Part shown: piece by piece, positions 27,327 to 36,356 of the stretch
How positions within the stretch are numbered: the first letter of the stretch is position 1
How the letters are laid out: each line of letters opens with the position of its first letter
Origin: Leisingera caerulea DSM 24564
Lineage (GTDB): Bacteria; Pseudomonadota; Alphaproteobacteria; Rhodobacterales; Rhodobacteraceae
Assembly: GCF_000473325.1 (NCBI RefSeq)
Contig: NZ_KI421513.1
Location: 954,217 to 1,018,216, forward strand
Reading direction: 5' to 3'
Length of the DNA: 64,000 bases
Program-made: the position numbers and the translations under genes
Notes under the pieces: model-generated
Databases searched by the model: none
Told to the model about the DNA's origin: nothing
The model's input: the letters and a program-made list of their open reading frames with translations, nothing else

Positions 27327-28097
27327 ATGCCCTTCCAAAAAGTCCAGCCCGAGAAACTCTCCGCCTCCGTCGTCAAGCAGATCGAGCAGCTGATCCTGCG
27401 CGGTATTCTGTCGCCTGGCGAACGGCTGCCTGCTGAACGGGAACTGGCGGAACGCCTGGGCGTCTCCCGCCCCTCCTTGCGCGACGCCATCGGCGAGTTG
27501 CAGGCGCGCGGCCTGCTGGCGTCCAAGGCCGGCTCCGGCGTGTTTGTGGCGGATGTTCTGGGCTCCGCATTCTCGCCTGCCCTGATCCAGCTCTTCGCCA
27601 CCCATGACGAGGCGGTGTTCGACTACCTCTCCTTCCGCCGCGACATGGAGGGCCTCGCCGCCGAACGCGCCGCCCGCTTTGGGTCCGACTATGACCTGCA
27701 GGTGATCCAGGCAATCTTTGAAAAGATGGAGGCGGCCGGCAACCCGGCGACCTCCGAGGAAGCCGCCAAGCTCGACGCCCAGTTCCACTCCGCCATCATG
27801 GACGCCAGCCACAACGTGATCATGCTGCACATGATGCGCTCGATGTTCGATCTCCTGCGCGAAGGCGTTTTCTACAACCGCCGCATCATGTTCCAGCAAC
27901 ACACCACCTATGAGGCACTTCTGGAACAGCACCGCGCCATAAACGCCGCCCTGCAGGCCCGAGACCCGCAGGCCGCGCGCACCGCGGTCGAGGCGCATCT
28001 GGACTATGTGAAACAGGCCCTCACCGACCACCAGCGCGCTGAGCGCAACGCCGAAGTGGCCCGGCAGCGGCTGGAGCATGAGACCGGGAAGGGATGA
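27327..28097 (+). CDS. GntR family regulator, FadR subfamily
   Basis: A 256-residue DNA-binding regulator. The winged helix-turn-helix is at residues 10-75, with SPGERLPAERELAERLGVSRPSLRDAIGELQARGLL. The C-terminal FCD ligand domain follows (about 95-230), with the metal-site histidines in LDAQFHSAIMDASHN, LEQHRAINAAL and VEAHLDYV. FCD domains usually bind small carboxylates. Divergent from the aminotransferase gene and flanked by matching inverted repeats, it probably regulates both. The ribosome-binding site is weak. Confidence 0.92.
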   Translation: MPFQKVQPEKLSASVVKQIEQLILRGILSPGERLPAERELAERLGVSRPSLRDAIGELQARGLLASKAGSGVFVADVLGSAFSPALIQLFATHDEAVFDYLSFRRDMEGLAAERAARFGSDYDLQVIQAIFEKMEAAGNPATSEEAAKLDAQFHSAIMDASHNVIMLHMMRSMFDLLREGVFYNRRIMFQQHTTYEALLEQHRAINAALQARDPQAARTAVEAHLDYVKQALTDHQRAERNAEVARQRLEHETGKG

Positions 28098-28102
28098 AAC
28101 CC

Positions 28103-28170
28103 CACGGTGGGCAGATTGCCCGCCCTGCAACTGCGCTTACCCGGTAGGGTGGGCGATTCCGCCCACCGTG
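28103..28170. repeat. Nested palindromes after the GntR gene
   Basis: Two local hairpins, GGTGGGCA-GAT-TGCCCGCC (28106-28124, one GT wobble) and GGTGGGCG-ATTC-CGCCCACC (28148-28167), share arms. The arm CACGGTGGGC (28103-28112) also pairs perfectly with GCCCACCGTG (28161-28170). Alternative folds are thus possible. It may be a small dispersed extragenic palindrome. Confidence 0.6.
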
Positions 28171-28184
28171 CCCGCAGCCACAAC

Positions 28185-28216
28185 AAAAAACCCGGCCACT
28201 CGGACCGGGTTCTTTT
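28185..28216. terminator. Bidirectional intrinsic terminator, GntR gene and F0 operon
   Basis: AACCCGG (28189-28195) pairs with CCGGGTT (28205-28211) across a 9-base loop. On the minus strand the stem is followed by TTTTTT, ending the atp operon 25 bases after atpF. On the plus strand it is followed by CTTTT, which would serve the GntR transcript. Confidence 0.8.
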
Positions 28217-28240
28217 AACTTGCCTGTATCAGCTCAAGGC

Positions 28241-28801
28241 TTAGTGCAGCTTGGCGTCCACATCCGCGATGGCGGCGTCGATCAGCTTGTTGGCCTCGGC
28301 GGCGGTCATCTGCTTGGAGATCACCTGATCCGCAGCCGCAACAGCAATCGAGATCGCCTGGTCGCGCACTTCCTTCACAGCCGAAGCTTCCGCCGAAGCG
28401 ATCTGCTCCTCGGCAGCCGCCAGACGGCGGGCGATGGAGGTTTCCAGATCCGCCTTAGCAACGTCCGCTGCACGGGCAGCCTCGTCACGGGCGGCAACAA
28501 CAATCTGATCGGCCTGGGCCTGAACTTCCTGCTGCTTGCGCTCATAAGACGCCAGGATGGTCTGGGCCTCCTCACGCAGCGCGCGGGCTTCGTCCAGTTC
28601 CTTCTGGATGGCCTCGGCACGGTTGTCCAGCTGGTTGCCCAGCAGGCCCGGCACCTTGGCCAGCAGCAGGATGCCGACGAACAGAAGGAAAGCCAGCAGA
28701 ACAACGAAATCGGTGTTGCCCAGCGACAGGAACGGGCCTTCTGCCGCCAGCGCCGGGCCGGCTGCGCCAAAGGTCAGGGCAAGGGCGAGAATATTGCGCA
28801 T
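28241..28801 (-). CDS. atpF: ATP synthase F0 subunit b
   Basis: Peripheral-stalk subunit that holds the F1 head against the F0 ring. The 186 residues have a short hydrophobic N-terminus, one membrane segment (about 28-48, FVVLLAFLLFVGILLLA) and a long charged helix with heptad character to the C-terminus. ATG at 28801 follows AAGGATAAGGAC. Only 4 bases separate it from the b' gene. Having both b and b' is typical of alphaproteobacteria and phototroph-type F0. Confidence 0.95.
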   Translation of the reverse strand: MRNILALALTFGAAGPALAAEGPFLSLGNTDFVVLLAFLLFVGILLLAKVPGLLGNQLDNRAEAIQKELDEARALREEAQTILASYERKQQEVQAQADQIVVAARDEAARAADVAKADLETSIARRLAAAEEQIASAEASAVKEVRDQAISIAVAAADQVISKQMTAAEANKLIDAAIADVDAKLH

Positions 28802-28805
28802 GTCC

Positions 28806-29354
28806 TTATCCTTTCGTCCGCTGTGCAACTGCCGAAGCAATTGCGTCTTTGTCTGCCGAACCGCCCAGCGCGGTCACCAGCGCCTCTGCGGTTTCGGTGG
28901 CAACAGCCTTCACGCTTTCCAGCGCGCCGGCCTTGATTTCGGCGATCGCCTTTTCGGACTCGGCGGCCTTGGCAGCGATCTGCTCGTCTGCTTTGGCGAT
29001 GGCCTCGTCCAGCCCGGCCTGGATTTCTGCACGGGTCTCAGCAGCGATGCGCTGAGCTTCCGCACGGGCATCCGCCAGAGCTTTGTTATATGCGTTTTCG
29101 GCCTCGACAGCCTTGGCTTTCAGGTCTTCAGCCGCGGCGAGGTCGTTGGTGATGGTCCCCTGACGCTCGGCCAGCACCGCAGAGATGCGGGGCAGCGCGA
29201 CGCGCGACAGAATGAGGTAGATCACGACCAGGGCGACCACGAGCCAGAAGATCTGGTTCCCGAAGGTCGAGAAGTCCAGCTGCGGCATGCCCGGAGCAGA
29301 CCCGTGCGCTGCGTCTGCGGCGCCGTGTGCTGCGTCTTGCGTATTAGATGCCAT
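28806..29354 (-). CDS. atpF2: ATP synthase F0 subunit b'
   Basis: Second, diverged peripheral-stalk subunit that pairs with subunit b. The 182 residues begin with a Gly/Ala/His-rich leader, then [25 protein letters not shown] as the membrane anchor (about 25-48). [19 protein letters not shown] and a long Ala/Glu/Lys-rich helix follow. Between atpE and atpF in the F0 operon. Confidence 0.94.
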   Translation of the reverse strand: MASNTQDAAHGAADAAHGSAPGMPQLDFSTFGNQIFWLVVALVVIYLILSRVALPRISAVLAERQGTITNDLAAAEDLKAKAVEAENAYNKALADARAEAQRIAAETRAEIQAGLDEAIAKADEQIAAKAAESEKAIAEIKAGALESVKAVATETAEALVTALGGSADKDAIASAVAQRTKG

Positions 29355-29442
29355 GTCGTCCTCCTTGGGAACTTGCCGTTACACCGGGCAGCGCAGGGTT
29401 TTGCCGCACTGCCCGGCCGTAAGGAAATAGGTTCCTAAGGTC

Positions 29443-29679
29443 TTAGACGGCGAACATCAGCAGCAGAGCGACCAGGAACGAGAAGATGCCCAGTGCTTCT
29501 GCAAACGCGATGCCGATGAACAGGGTTGCGGTCTGGCCGGCAGCTGCCGAAGGGTTGCGCAGAGCGCCTGCCAGGAAGTTGCCAGCCACGTGGCCCACAC
29601 CGATTGCGGCTGCGCCGGAACCGATTGCTGCCAGGCCTGCGCCGACGAACTGACCGAGTTGTGCGATATCGCCTTCCAT
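29443..29679 (-). CDS. atpE: ATP synthase F0 subunit c
   Basis: Proteolipid of the rotating ring. The 78 residues form two membrane helices joined by the polar loop ALRNPSA. The second helix carries the proton-binding Glu61 in [13 protein letters not shown]. The surrounding sequence lacks the Na+-site pattern, so protons are the likely coupling ion. Length and motif are standard. Confidence 0.97.
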   Translation of the reverse strand: MEGDIAQLGQFVGAGLAAIGSGAAAIGVGHVAGNFLAGALRNPSAAAGQTATLFIGIAFAEALGIFSFLVALLLMFAV

Positions 29680-29766
29680 GATTTCTCTCCTTACGATGGA
29701 ATGTGGTGATTTCTAGGGTGGGCAGGCCCAGTCCGGGCGCGCCCGCTTAGCTTTCAGATCCTGGCC

Positions 29767-30570
29767 TTAGTGGCTCGGGTGCAGTGCATCCTTCAGGTAC
29801 ACGCAGGTCAGGATGGTGAACACGTAGGCCTGGATGAAGGCCACCAGAACTTCGAGGGCGTAGACTGCGGTGATCGCGAAGATCGGCAGAAAGCTGAACA
29901 GGCCCAGGGCGCCAGCAAAGCCTGCGAACACTTTCAGAACCGCGTGGCCGGCCATCACGTTACCGGCAAGACGGATGGAGTGGCTGACAGGGCGCACGAA
30001 GTAGGAAATCAGTTCGATGATGGCCAGGATCGGGCGGAGCGCCAGCGGTGCGCTCGACACCCAGAACAGGCCCAGGAAACCGGCGCCGTTCTTGACGAAA
30101 CCGACGATGGTCACGGTGAAGAACACCAGCGCCGCCAGGATCGCGGTCACAGCGATGTGCGACGTGGTAGTGAATGACATCGGGATCAGGCCCAGGAAGT
30201 TGGCCATCACGATGAACATGAACAGGGTCATGATGTAGGGGAAGAACTTGACGCCGTCCTTGCCGGCCACGTCTTCGACCATCTTGTAGATGAAGCCATA
30301 GGCCAGTTCCGCCACCGACTGGGTGCGGCCCGGCACGATGGCGCGGCGGGAGGAGCCCAGCACCAGCAGGGCGAACACCGCCAGAACCGCCAGGCCCATC
30401 CACAGGGTCACGTTGGTCGGGGTGTACCAGGAGACGTGGTCACCGCCGAACAGCGGCTTCACGATGAACTGGTCCATCGGGTGGATCGCCAGCTTTGATT
30501 CCGCCGGAGCGAAAATCAGGCCCGACACTACGACCAGTGCCAGAACTGCGAAAAAGAATATTTTGCCCAT
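29767..30570 (-). CDS. atpB: ATP synthase F0 subunit a
   Basis: Stator channel subunit that conducts protons to the c ring. The 267 residues have about six membrane helices. They include the essential arginine block [14 protein letters not shown] and the final helix [31 protein letters not shown], both diagnostic. ATG at 30570 (MGKIFFF) adds a hydrophobic segment before [13 protein letters not shown], making the protein somewhat longer than the usual 250; the AGGAGAA upstream supports this start, although an internal start near the HPMDQF segment cannot be excluded. Confidence 0.94.
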   Translation of the reverse strand: MGKIFFFAVLALVVVSGLIFAPAESKLAIHPMDQFIVKPLFGGDHVSWYTPTNVTLWMGLAVLAVFALLVLGSSRRAIVPGRTQSVAELAYGFIYKMVEDVAGKDGVKFFPYIMTLFMFIVMANFLGLIPMSFTTTSHIAVTAILAALVFFTVTIVGFVKNGAGFLGLFWVSSAPLALRPILAIIELISYFVRPVSHSIRLAGNVMAGHAVLKVFAGFAGALGLFSFLPIFAITAVYALEVLVAFIQAYVFTILTCVYLKDALHPSH

Positions 30571-30610
30571 CGGTCCGCTTCTCCTGTCGCCGGCAGCCGA
30601 TCCCGTCGGA

Positions 30611-30955
30611 TCAGTCCCGGTCTTGCGCATTTTTTTCGGCCTCATCGGCCAGTTTCTTGTCCTGGATCTCCTGCGCGCTGCGAAGCATCGTCTTCACCCC
30701 GGCCGCAAGACCCAGCAATACAAACAGCACCATGAATATCGGGAGCGTGCCAAACAGCAGGTCGAGCCCGTATCCGATGCCAAAGCCGATCGCGAGACCG
30801 GCCACCAATTCGATCACCATCCGCCAGGCCATATTGGCCATCGAATAATGCTCATCCGCGCGCGGCTTGGGCTCCTGGGCCTTACGCGCCGCTGCCAGCT
30901 TCTCCTCCAGCTGCGCCATGCGCTGCTTTTGGTCGTCGTTGGTCACGGGCGCCAT
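30611..30955 (-). CDS. atpI: ATP synthase protein I
   Basis: Small membrane protein at the head of the F0 operon, thought to help assemble the c ring or move Mg2+. The 114 residues have a charged N-terminal helix ([20 protein letters not shown]), then [23 protein letters not shown] and a second membrane segment, and a polar tail. ATG at 30955 has GAGG immediately adjacent but no well-spaced ribosome-binding site; in-frame GTG at 30961 is an alternative. Confidence 0.88.
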   Translation of the reverse strand: MAPVTNDDQKQRMAQLEEKLAAARKAQEPKPRADEHYSMANMAWRMVIELVAGLAIGFGIGYGLDLLFGTLPIFMVLFVLLGLAAGVKTMLRSAQEIQDKKLADEAEKNAQDRD

Positions 30956-30978
30956 CCTCACGCGAAATTCTGTGAAGG

Positions 30979-31007
30979 GTGCTAAGGCCAAGGGGCTGAG
31001 GAGTCAA
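30979..31007 (-). promoter_or_regulatory. Candidate promoter of the atpI-B-E-F'-F operon
   Basis: On the minus strand TTGACT (31007-31002) and TAGCAC (30984-30979) are 17 bases apart. The atpI ATG lies 23 bases further, implying a very short leader, which fits the poorly spaced ribosome-binding site. The 195-base gap to the next gene also holds the GAAA-loop hairpin ATATTCAACC/GGTTGATAT (31128-31150) at the end of the EamA gene. Confidence 0.4.
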
Positions 31008-31150
31008 TTACAAGGATTGAAGATTAAAATTCGACCCAAGCCGCTGAAAACAAACGGACAAAACTGCAACAGATCAGGCCGCGCCGCCTTGCCGCAGGCG
31101 CCGGTAGCGCAAAACCGCCCCGGATTCCATATTCAACCGAAAGGTTGATA

Positions 31151-32047
31151 TTAACGGACGGGCCGCCGCGGCATCCGAAAGCGCACGATCCGCCCGTCGA
31201 TCAGCAGCAGCCCCACCAGGATCGCCGCCATGCCCCACAGATGCTCCGCCAGCAGCTGCTCCTTCAGGATATAGGTGCCCAGGAACAAGGCTGAGACCGG
31301 CGCGATCAGCGTTGGCAGGGTGATGTTTGTCGGCCCCACCTTGGGCAGCACCCAGTAAAATGCGATGAAGGCCGCCGAGGTCAGAACAAAGCCGATCACG
31401 AACAGGGAGGCCCAGGTCTCCATCCGTGTGACATGCGGCAGCCCTTCGCTCCAGATGGCCAGCGGCGCAATCGCGGCGGTGGCGCCGGTCAGCGCAATCG
31501 CCACCAGCACTACTGGCTCCATATCCCGGAAGCTGCGCGCGAAGTTGACTGAGAAGGCATAGCACAGCGGCGCGCACAGGGTGATCAGCACCGCCCAGGC
31601 CTCCGACGACTGGCCGCCCTGCAGCAGCGGCAGAGACAGCAGCACGATGCCAAGGAAGCCGCACAGCACCCCCAGCGACTTCAAAAGCGTCGCCCGCTCG
31701 CCGCTGGGCCAGAAATGCGAGACAACAACCGCCATCGCCGGGGTTGTGGCGTTGACGATCCCGGCCACGCCGCTGGCGATATGCTGCTGGCCCAGCGCAT
31801 AGAATGCAAAAGGGCCGGCATAGCTGAGCACGCCGAAGCCGAACAGCGCCAGCCATCGCCCCGGCGCCGCGGGCACAGGCTTGCGCGCCGCCAGCACATA
31901 GATCCAACAGCCCAGCGCGCCAAACCCCACCCGCCCCATCGAGACGGACAGCGGCCCCAGCTCGCGCAGAAGGATGGCGTTGAACATGAACGACATGCCC
32001 CAGCCAATGCCAAGGATGAAAATCACCAGCCAGTATTTCAATGCCAT
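31151..32047 (-). CDS. EamA/DMT family transporter
   Basis: A 298-residue inner-membrane protein with about ten hydrophobic helices in two EamA repeats (about 5-130 and 148-285). Recognisable blocks are GWGMSFMFNAILL, the end-of-repeat GIVNATTPAMAVVVSHF and the mirrored LPTLIAPVSALFLGTYILKEQL. Drug/metabolite family exporters of this type carry amino acids or other metabolites; the substrate is unknown. ATG at 32047 has GGGGATTGATGG upstream. Divergent from an ArsR-type regulator 88 bases away, which could control it. Confidence 0.88.
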   Translation of the reverse strand: MALKYWLVIFILGIGWGMSFMFNAILLRELGPLSVSMGRVGFGALGCWIYVLAARKPVPAAPGRWLALFGFGVLSYAGPFAFYALGQQHIASGVAGIVNATTPAMAVVVSHFWPSGERATLLKSLGVLCGFLGIVLLSLPLLQGGQSSEAWAVLITLCAPLCYAFSVNFARSFRDMEPVVLVAIALTGATAAIAPLAIWSEGLPHVTRMETWASLFVIGFVLTSAAFIAFYWVLPKVGPTNITLPTLIAPVSALFLGTYILKEQLLAEHLWGMAAILVGLLLIDGRIVRFRMPRRPVR

Positions 32048-32135
32048 GCCATCAATCCCCGTGCGCCTGAAAGGCGCTACCATGACGGCTCAGGACCGAT
32101 TGTCAAACCCCCGGGCTGTGGATAGGAGTGAAGGC

Positions 32136-32480
32136 ATGAGCGATCCCCTCGACATTGTCTTTGCAGCCCTGGCCGACCCGACCCGCCGGGCGATCCTTAC
32201 CATGCTTCTGGAGGACGACATGGCGGTGACCGATGTGGCGGAGCCATTCGAGATGTCGCTGGCGGCCATTTCCAAGCACCTGACGATCCTGACCAGGGCA
32301 GGGCTGATCGCGCAGGAGAAGCGCGGCCGGGTGAAATGGTGCAAGCTGCAACCCGACGCCATGCGCGGGGCATCGGTCTGGATGCAGGGGTTCGGCCAGT
32401 TCGAACCGGTGAACCTGGATGCGTTCGAGCGCTTCCTGGAAGCGGAGCTCAACGCCGGAGATCCCCAGCCAGAAGGCTAG
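32136..32480 (+). CDS. ArsR family transcriptional regulator
   Basis: A 114-residue winged-helix regulator. LADPTRRAILTMLLE, the recognition helix region MSLAAISKHLTILTRAGLI and the wing EKRGRVKWCKLQP are typical of the ArsR group related to SdpR/YczG. There is no CxC metal site, so it probably does not sense arsenite. ATG at 32136 is preceded by AGGAG at ideal spacing; the longer open frame is not coding. Overlaps the Usp gene tail to tail by 4 bases. Confidence 0.9.
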   Translation: MSDPLDIVFAALADPTRRAILTMLLEDDMAVTDVAEPFEMSLAAISKHLTILTRAGLIAQEKRGRVKWCKLQPDAMRGASVWMQGFGQFEPVNLDAFERFLEAELNAGDPQPEG

Positions 32481-32902
32481 CGCACGACAAACACCGAGGC
32501 TTTGGAATGACGCACCAGATACCCGGCATGGGAGGTTGTGATATAATCCAAGAGCCGCGGCGCATGGCTGCCTGCGATCACCAGGTCGGCGCCTGTTTCG
32601 TCGACCGTGCGGGCCAGAATGCCGTCCACCTCCGCCGCGACGTCGTTCGAGTGGACCGTGATGCCCTCAACTTTGACCCCGTCGGCTTGCCCGGCAATCT
32701 TGCCTTCTATCTTTTTGGCCAGCGAGGTGATGACCTCCTCTGCCGCGTCGTCGTTGTAGGTCTCCCCGGAAGTGCCGCCGGACACGTTGACCAAGGTCAT
32801 GCGCGCCCCTTCGATCCGGGCCATCTCCATCGCCACGTCCAGTGCCTTGGACACCGGGTCAGGCAGTCTCAGGTCCACCGGGACCAAGATGTGTTTGAAC
32901 AT
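32477..32902 (-). CDS. Universal stress protein (UspA family)
   Basis: A 141-residue Usp-fold protein. FKHILVPVDL at the start and the nucleotide-loop region DLVIAGSHAPRLLDYITTSHAGYLVRHSKASVFVVR show the family. The ATP-binding GxxGxxxxxxGS pattern of ATP-binding Usps is altered (GSHAPRLLDYITTSHAGYLV), as in many UspFG-type members, so ATP binding is uncertain. Cytoplasmic stress role inferred from the family. About 105 bases separate it from the next gene, without visible features. Confidence 0.9.
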   Translation of the reverse strand: MFKHILVPVDLRLPDPVSKALDVAMEMARIEGARMTLVNVSGGTSGETYNDDAAEEVITSLAKKIEGKIAGQADGVKVEGITVHSNDVAAEVDGILARTVDETGADLVIAGSHAPRLLDYITTSHAGYLVRHSKASVFVVR

Positions 32903-33008
32903 GTCACGCTCCTCGTTACCTGAGCGCGTTTCCAGCGACTGTCATGGTATCCGGGCCAGCCGCGGGCGCCTTGACCTCCATCAAGCGCCGCCGCCGGGGC
33001 CGCAGCGG

Positions 33009-33905
33009 TCACGCAGGCTGCCGCTCCCGCACACCCTCCAGCAGCATCACCAGCGCCACCACCGACATCGCCACCCCGATCAGCACCATGCCCGGCGGCA
33101 TGCCGCGGCCCAGCGCGATCTCCCACAGGATCACCCAGCTGGGGGTGAGGTATGTATAGGCCATCACCTTGGCCGATGGCAGCCGCAGCGTTGCGTATTG
33201 CAGCAGCACAAAGGTGGCCGAGCTGGCACAGACCGCGAGGTAGAACAGACCGATCCACACGATGCCGGGCAGCTGCATCCAGTCTGTGGCCAGAATGTCC
33301 CGCCAGCCGAAGGCAGCCAGCAGCGCACCGCCTGCCAGCAGCATTCCGAAGGTAAAGACCACGGCCGGCTCGCCCCGGTTCAGCTTGCGCACCATCGGCG
33401 TATAGATGGCATGCAGCACGCAGCCCCAGAAGTAGATGATCTCGCCCTGGCCGATCTCAAACGCCGCCAGCGCGCCCAGGTCGCCGCGCACGATCACCCA
33501 GACCGCCCCGGCCGCGCCCAACGCCAGCGCCAGCGCCATCCAAGGGGTGGTGATCTGGCGCAGCAGCAGCCAGCCGAACAGCGCACTCATCACCGGCACC
33601 AGCGTGAACACCGCCGCGGCGCTGACCGGCGCTGCGGTTTGCAGCCCATAAAACATCAGCACGAAATAGCCGCCGAACAGCCCGCCCAGCACCGCAAACC
33701 GCCAGGGCGCGCGGAAATGGACGCGCCGCAGCCCGGTGGTGGCCAGCGCCGCCGCGCCGATGACAACAGCGGCAATGCCAAAGCGCGCCGCGTTCAGCGC
33801 CGCGGGCGCGATCTCATTCGCCACCATGACGCCCAGCGAAAACGACCCCGCCACCAGCGCCGAGAACGTCAGCATCGCAAGATGCCCGCGCAGTTCCTCG
33901 CTCAC
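33009..33905 (-). CDS. EamA/DMT family transporter
   Basis: A second 298-residue ten-helix EamA transporter, only distantly similar to the one at 31.1 kb. Blocks such as SFSLGVMVANEIAPAALNAARFGIAA, AAAVFTLVPVMSALFGWLLLRQ and YTYLTPSWVILWEIALGRGMP are typical. The start is GTG at 33905, overlapping the LysR stop (GTGA) with AAGGA nine bases upstream, so it is coupled to that regulator gene. Later in-frame starts would remove the first helix. Substrate unknown. Confidence 0.88.
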   Translation of the reverse strand: MSEELRGHLAMLTFSALVAGSFSLGVMVANEIAPAALNAARFGIAAVVIGAAALATTGLRRVHFRAPWRFAVLGGLFGGYFVLMFYGLQTAAPVSAAAVFTLVPVMSALFGWLLLRQITTPWMALALALGAAGAVWVIVRGDLGALAAFEIGQGEIIYFWGCVLHAIYTPMVRKLNRGEPAVVFTFGMLLAGGALLAAFGWRDILATDWMQLPGIVWIGLFYLAVCASSATFVLLQYATLRLPSAKVMAYTYLTPSWVILWEIALGRGMPPGMVLIGVAMSVVALVMLLEGVRERQPA

Positions 33906-34780
33906 AGCTGCCAGTCCTTCACCTGCTCCTTCAGGAACTTCAGGAAAGCCTGCACTTTGGTGGTCCGGTGCAGATCCACATGGGTGACCAGCCACAGGGT
34001 GCCCTCCCAGTCTTCCTGTGGCGCCATCATCTCCACCAGGTCCGGTTGCTGCCGCGCCTCCCAGGCCGCCATGAACCCGATGCCCGCCCCGCTGCGCACC
34101 GCCGCCTTGAGGGTAGAGCCGTCAGTGCAGCGGAAGGCAATCGCCTCTGCCGGGGCATTGGCCCGCAGCCAGCGCGAAAACGGCGCCCGGCTGCTTTCAT
34201 CATCCTGGCCGACAAAACGGTGATTGGGGATATCCTCCACCCCCTTCAGGATCCCGTATTTTTCAGCATAGGACTTGGCGGCATAAAGGCCGATCTGCTG
34301 CTTCATGAAGGGCTGCACCACGTTGTCCGGCTGATCCGGCGCATTGCCCGCGCGGACCGCCACATGCGCCTCGCCGTATTCCAGCCGGAACAGCCGGTCG
34401 CCGGTCAGATAGCGGATGATCAGCCCGGGGTGCATGTCCTGAAACTGCTTGAGCGCCGGAACCATCATCGGCGCAAAAGACGCCAGCGAAGTCACCACCA
34501 GCTCGCCCGAGACATCATCGCCTTGCCCCTTCAGCCGCCCGACCAGCTGGCTGAACTGATCGTCGGTGGCCTGCGCCACCCGCAGCAGGTCCTGCCCGGC
34601 CTCCGTCGGCGTATAGCCGCGGGCATGGCGCTGAAACAGCTTCACCCCGAGCCGCGCCTCAATCGCGTCGATGTGGCGGATCACGGTGGCATGATGCACC
34701 CCCAGCACCTCCGCCGCGCCGCTGACCGTGCCCATGCGGGCCACCTGATAGGCGGTGCGCACTTCATCCCAGTTTTCCAT
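33902..34780 (-). CDS. LysR family transcriptional regulator
   Basis: A 292-residue regulator. The N-terminal helix-turn-helix reads VARMGTVSGAAEVLGVHHATVIRHIDAIEARLGVKLFQRH (residues 14-53 in parts), followed by a periplasmic-binding-like effector domain (about 90-290). It is divergent from azoR across 119 bases, the classic LysR layout, and its stop overlaps the downstream EamA gene. It therefore may control azoR, the EamA gene or both. Confidence 0.93.
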   Translation of the reverse strand: MENWDEVRTAYQVARMGTVSGAAEVLGVHHATVIRHIDAIEARLGVKLFQRHARGYTPTEAGQDLLRVAQATDDQFSQLVGRLKGQGDDVSGELVVTSLASFAPMMVPALKQFQDMHPGLIIRYLTGDRLFRLEYGEAHVAVRAGNAPDQPDNVVQPFMKQQIGLYAAKSYAEKYGILKGVEDIPNHRFVGQDDESSRAPFSRWLRANAPAEAIAFRCTDGSTLKAAVRSGAGIGFMAAWEARQQPDLVEMMAPQEDWEGTLWLVTHVDLHRTTKVQAFLKFLKEQVKDWQL

Positions 34781-34840
34781 GCCAGTCTCCCTGTCAGCCC
34801 AGCTGCGCGCCAGTGCACAAATGATGTGATTTCATCGGCG

Positions 34841-34858
34841 TTGCGTTCAAATTTGCAA
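34841..34858. promoter_or_regulatory. TTGC-N10-GCAA inverted repeat, possible LysR site
   Basis: A short inverted repeat in the divergent LysR-azoR intergenic region, 41 bases before the azoR start. LysR sites are loosely of T-N11-A form, so this is only a candidate. Confidence 0.3.
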
Positions 34859-34899
34859 TACCCCAAATTCCTGACAGCAACAAGCTCAGGAACTTGAAA

Positions 34900-35481
34900 A
34901 TGACCCGCACCGTTCTCCATATCGACTCTTCTGCCCGCATCGAGGGCTCCGTCACCCGCGACCTCTCGGCCCGGATCGTCAGCCGCCTCGGCGCTGACCA
35001 GGTGATCCGCCGCGACCTGGCCGCGCCGCTGCCGCTGCTGGACGGCGCCTGGGTGGGGGCCAACTTTACCCCGGCAGACCAGCGCACCGACGAGCAGAAA
35101 CAGCTGCTCGCCCTCTCCGACTCGCTGGTCGAAGAGCTGAAACAGGCCGATACCATCGTGATCGGCGCGCCGGTCTACAACTTCTCGGTCCCCTCCACGC
35201 TGAAGGCCTGGATCGATCTGGTCGCCCGCGTGGGCCTCACCTTCCAATACACCGAAAACGGCCCCATCGGCCTGCTGGAAGGCAAGCGCGCCATCATCGT
35301 TATGGCCTCCGGCGGCACCCAGGCGGGCTCCGACATCGACTTTGCCACCACCTACCTGCGCCACGTGCTGGGCTTCATCGGCATCACCGATGTTGAGGTC
35401 GTGGCCGCCGACGCGATGTCCATCGACGCCGACGGCGCCCTGGCCAAGGCCAAAACCCAGATCGAAGCCCTGGCCGCCTGA
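34900..35481 (+). CDS. azoR: FMN-dependent NADH-azoreductase / NAD(P)H quinone reductase
   Basis: Flavodoxin-fold enzyme that reduces quinones and azo compounds by two electrons, protecting against quinone stress. The 193 residues start TRTVLHIDSSARIEGS (FMN phosphate loop) and include PVYNFSVPSTLKAWIDLVARVGLTFQYTENGPIGLL and IIVMASGG, all AzoR hallmarks. ATG at 34900 with AGGA upstream is preferred over a TTG six bases earlier. Ends at a strong terminator. Confidence 0.94.
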   Translation: MTRTVLHIDSSARIEGSVTRDLSARIVSRLGADQVIRRDLAAPLPLLDGAWVGANFTPADQRTDEQKQLLALSDSLVEELKQADTIVIGAPVYNFSVPSTLKAWIDLVARVGLTFQYTENGPIGLLEGKRAIIVMASGGTQAGSDIDFATTYLRHVLGFIGITDVEVVAADAMSIDADGALAKAKTQIEALAA

Positions 35482-35500
35482 TCCCCTGCACCAAGGCGAC

Positions 35501-35537
35501 GCCGCCAGCCCTCCCCGCGGAGAGCTGGCGGCTTTTT
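35501..35537 (+). terminator. Intrinsic terminator of azoR
   Basis: GCCGCCAGC (35501-35509) pairs perfectly with GCTGGCGGC (35524-35532), followed by TTTTT. It begins 20 bases after the azoR stop. Confidence 0.9.
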
Positions 35538-35603
35538 GCGTTTGGCAGGCCCCCGCCGCCGTGCCAGTCTGCCCGCATCGGCATTTCAACGGCGGGCAAT
35601 TTG

Positions 35604-36356
35604 ATGAAGAAGATCGGCATTCTCGGCGGCGTCGGCTGGGCCTCCACCCTCGATTACTACCGCGCCATCTGCGAAGGCGCCGGGCGGTTCTTTGCAGACC
35701 GCGGCGCGGGATCACCACTGCCAGTGCCGCCGATCACAATCGAATCCGTGGTGCAGGCGCAAACCCGGTCCTTGCGCGGCCGCCCGGGGGATGAGGCCAG
35801 CTGGGCCGCTTTTGATGCCGTTTTCCGCGAGGCGATTCTGACGCTGGAACGTGCGGGCTGCGACTTCGCCCTGATCGCCTCCAACACGCCGCACGCCCGG
35901 CTGCATGCGATCCGCGAGGGTGTGATGATGCCGATCCTCAGCATCTTCGACACCACAGCTGAAGCCACCGCCGCAACCGGCGCCACCCGCGCACTGGTGC
36001 TGGGCACCGCTGTTACCATGCAGGCCCGCAACTACGCCAATGTGCTGGCTGAACACGGAGTCAGCGCCAACGAAACCCTGCCGGACACTGACATTGCCGA
36101 AATGCAAGCCATGATCGACGAGGATTTCCACGGCGGCGCCTCCGCCAGCGCGCAGGACCGCCTGCTGCGCTTCTGCGCCAGACACGCGCAGCCCGGCACA
36201 GCTATCCTGCTGGCCTGCACCGAACTGCCACTGGCCTTCCCCGATTATATCGATGACGTCAGCTTCGAAGCCGGCGGCTTCTTGTTCGTGAACCCCTCCG
36301 CCGCCCATGTGGCCGCCGCGCTGGATCTGGCGCTGGAGGACGAAAGTATCGGTTAG
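35604..36356 (+). CDS. Aspartate/glutamate racemase family protein
   Basis: A 250-residue amino-acid racemase-like protein. KIGILGGVGWASTLDYYR opens the fold; the first catalytic loop is IASNTPHARL and the second is LLACTELPL with the conserved cysteine. In two-cysteine racemases the first loop also has Cys (CNT); here it is Ser, as in the YgeA-type variants with Thr or Ser that favour one chirality. Substrate unknown. ATG at 35604 has a weak ribosome-binding site. Overlaps the next convergent gene by 4 bases. Confidence 0.85.
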   Translation: MKKIGILGGVGWASTLDYYRAICEGAGRFFADRGAGSPLPVPPITIESVVQAQTRSLRGRPGDEASWAAFDAVFREAILTLERAGCDFALIASNTPHARLHAIREGVMMPILSIFDTTAEATAATGATRALVLGTAVTMQARNYANVLAEHGVSANETLPDTDIAEMQAMIDEDFHGGASASAQDRLLRFCARHAQPGTAILLACTELPLAFPDYIDDVSFEAGGFLFVNPSAAHVAAALDLALEDESIG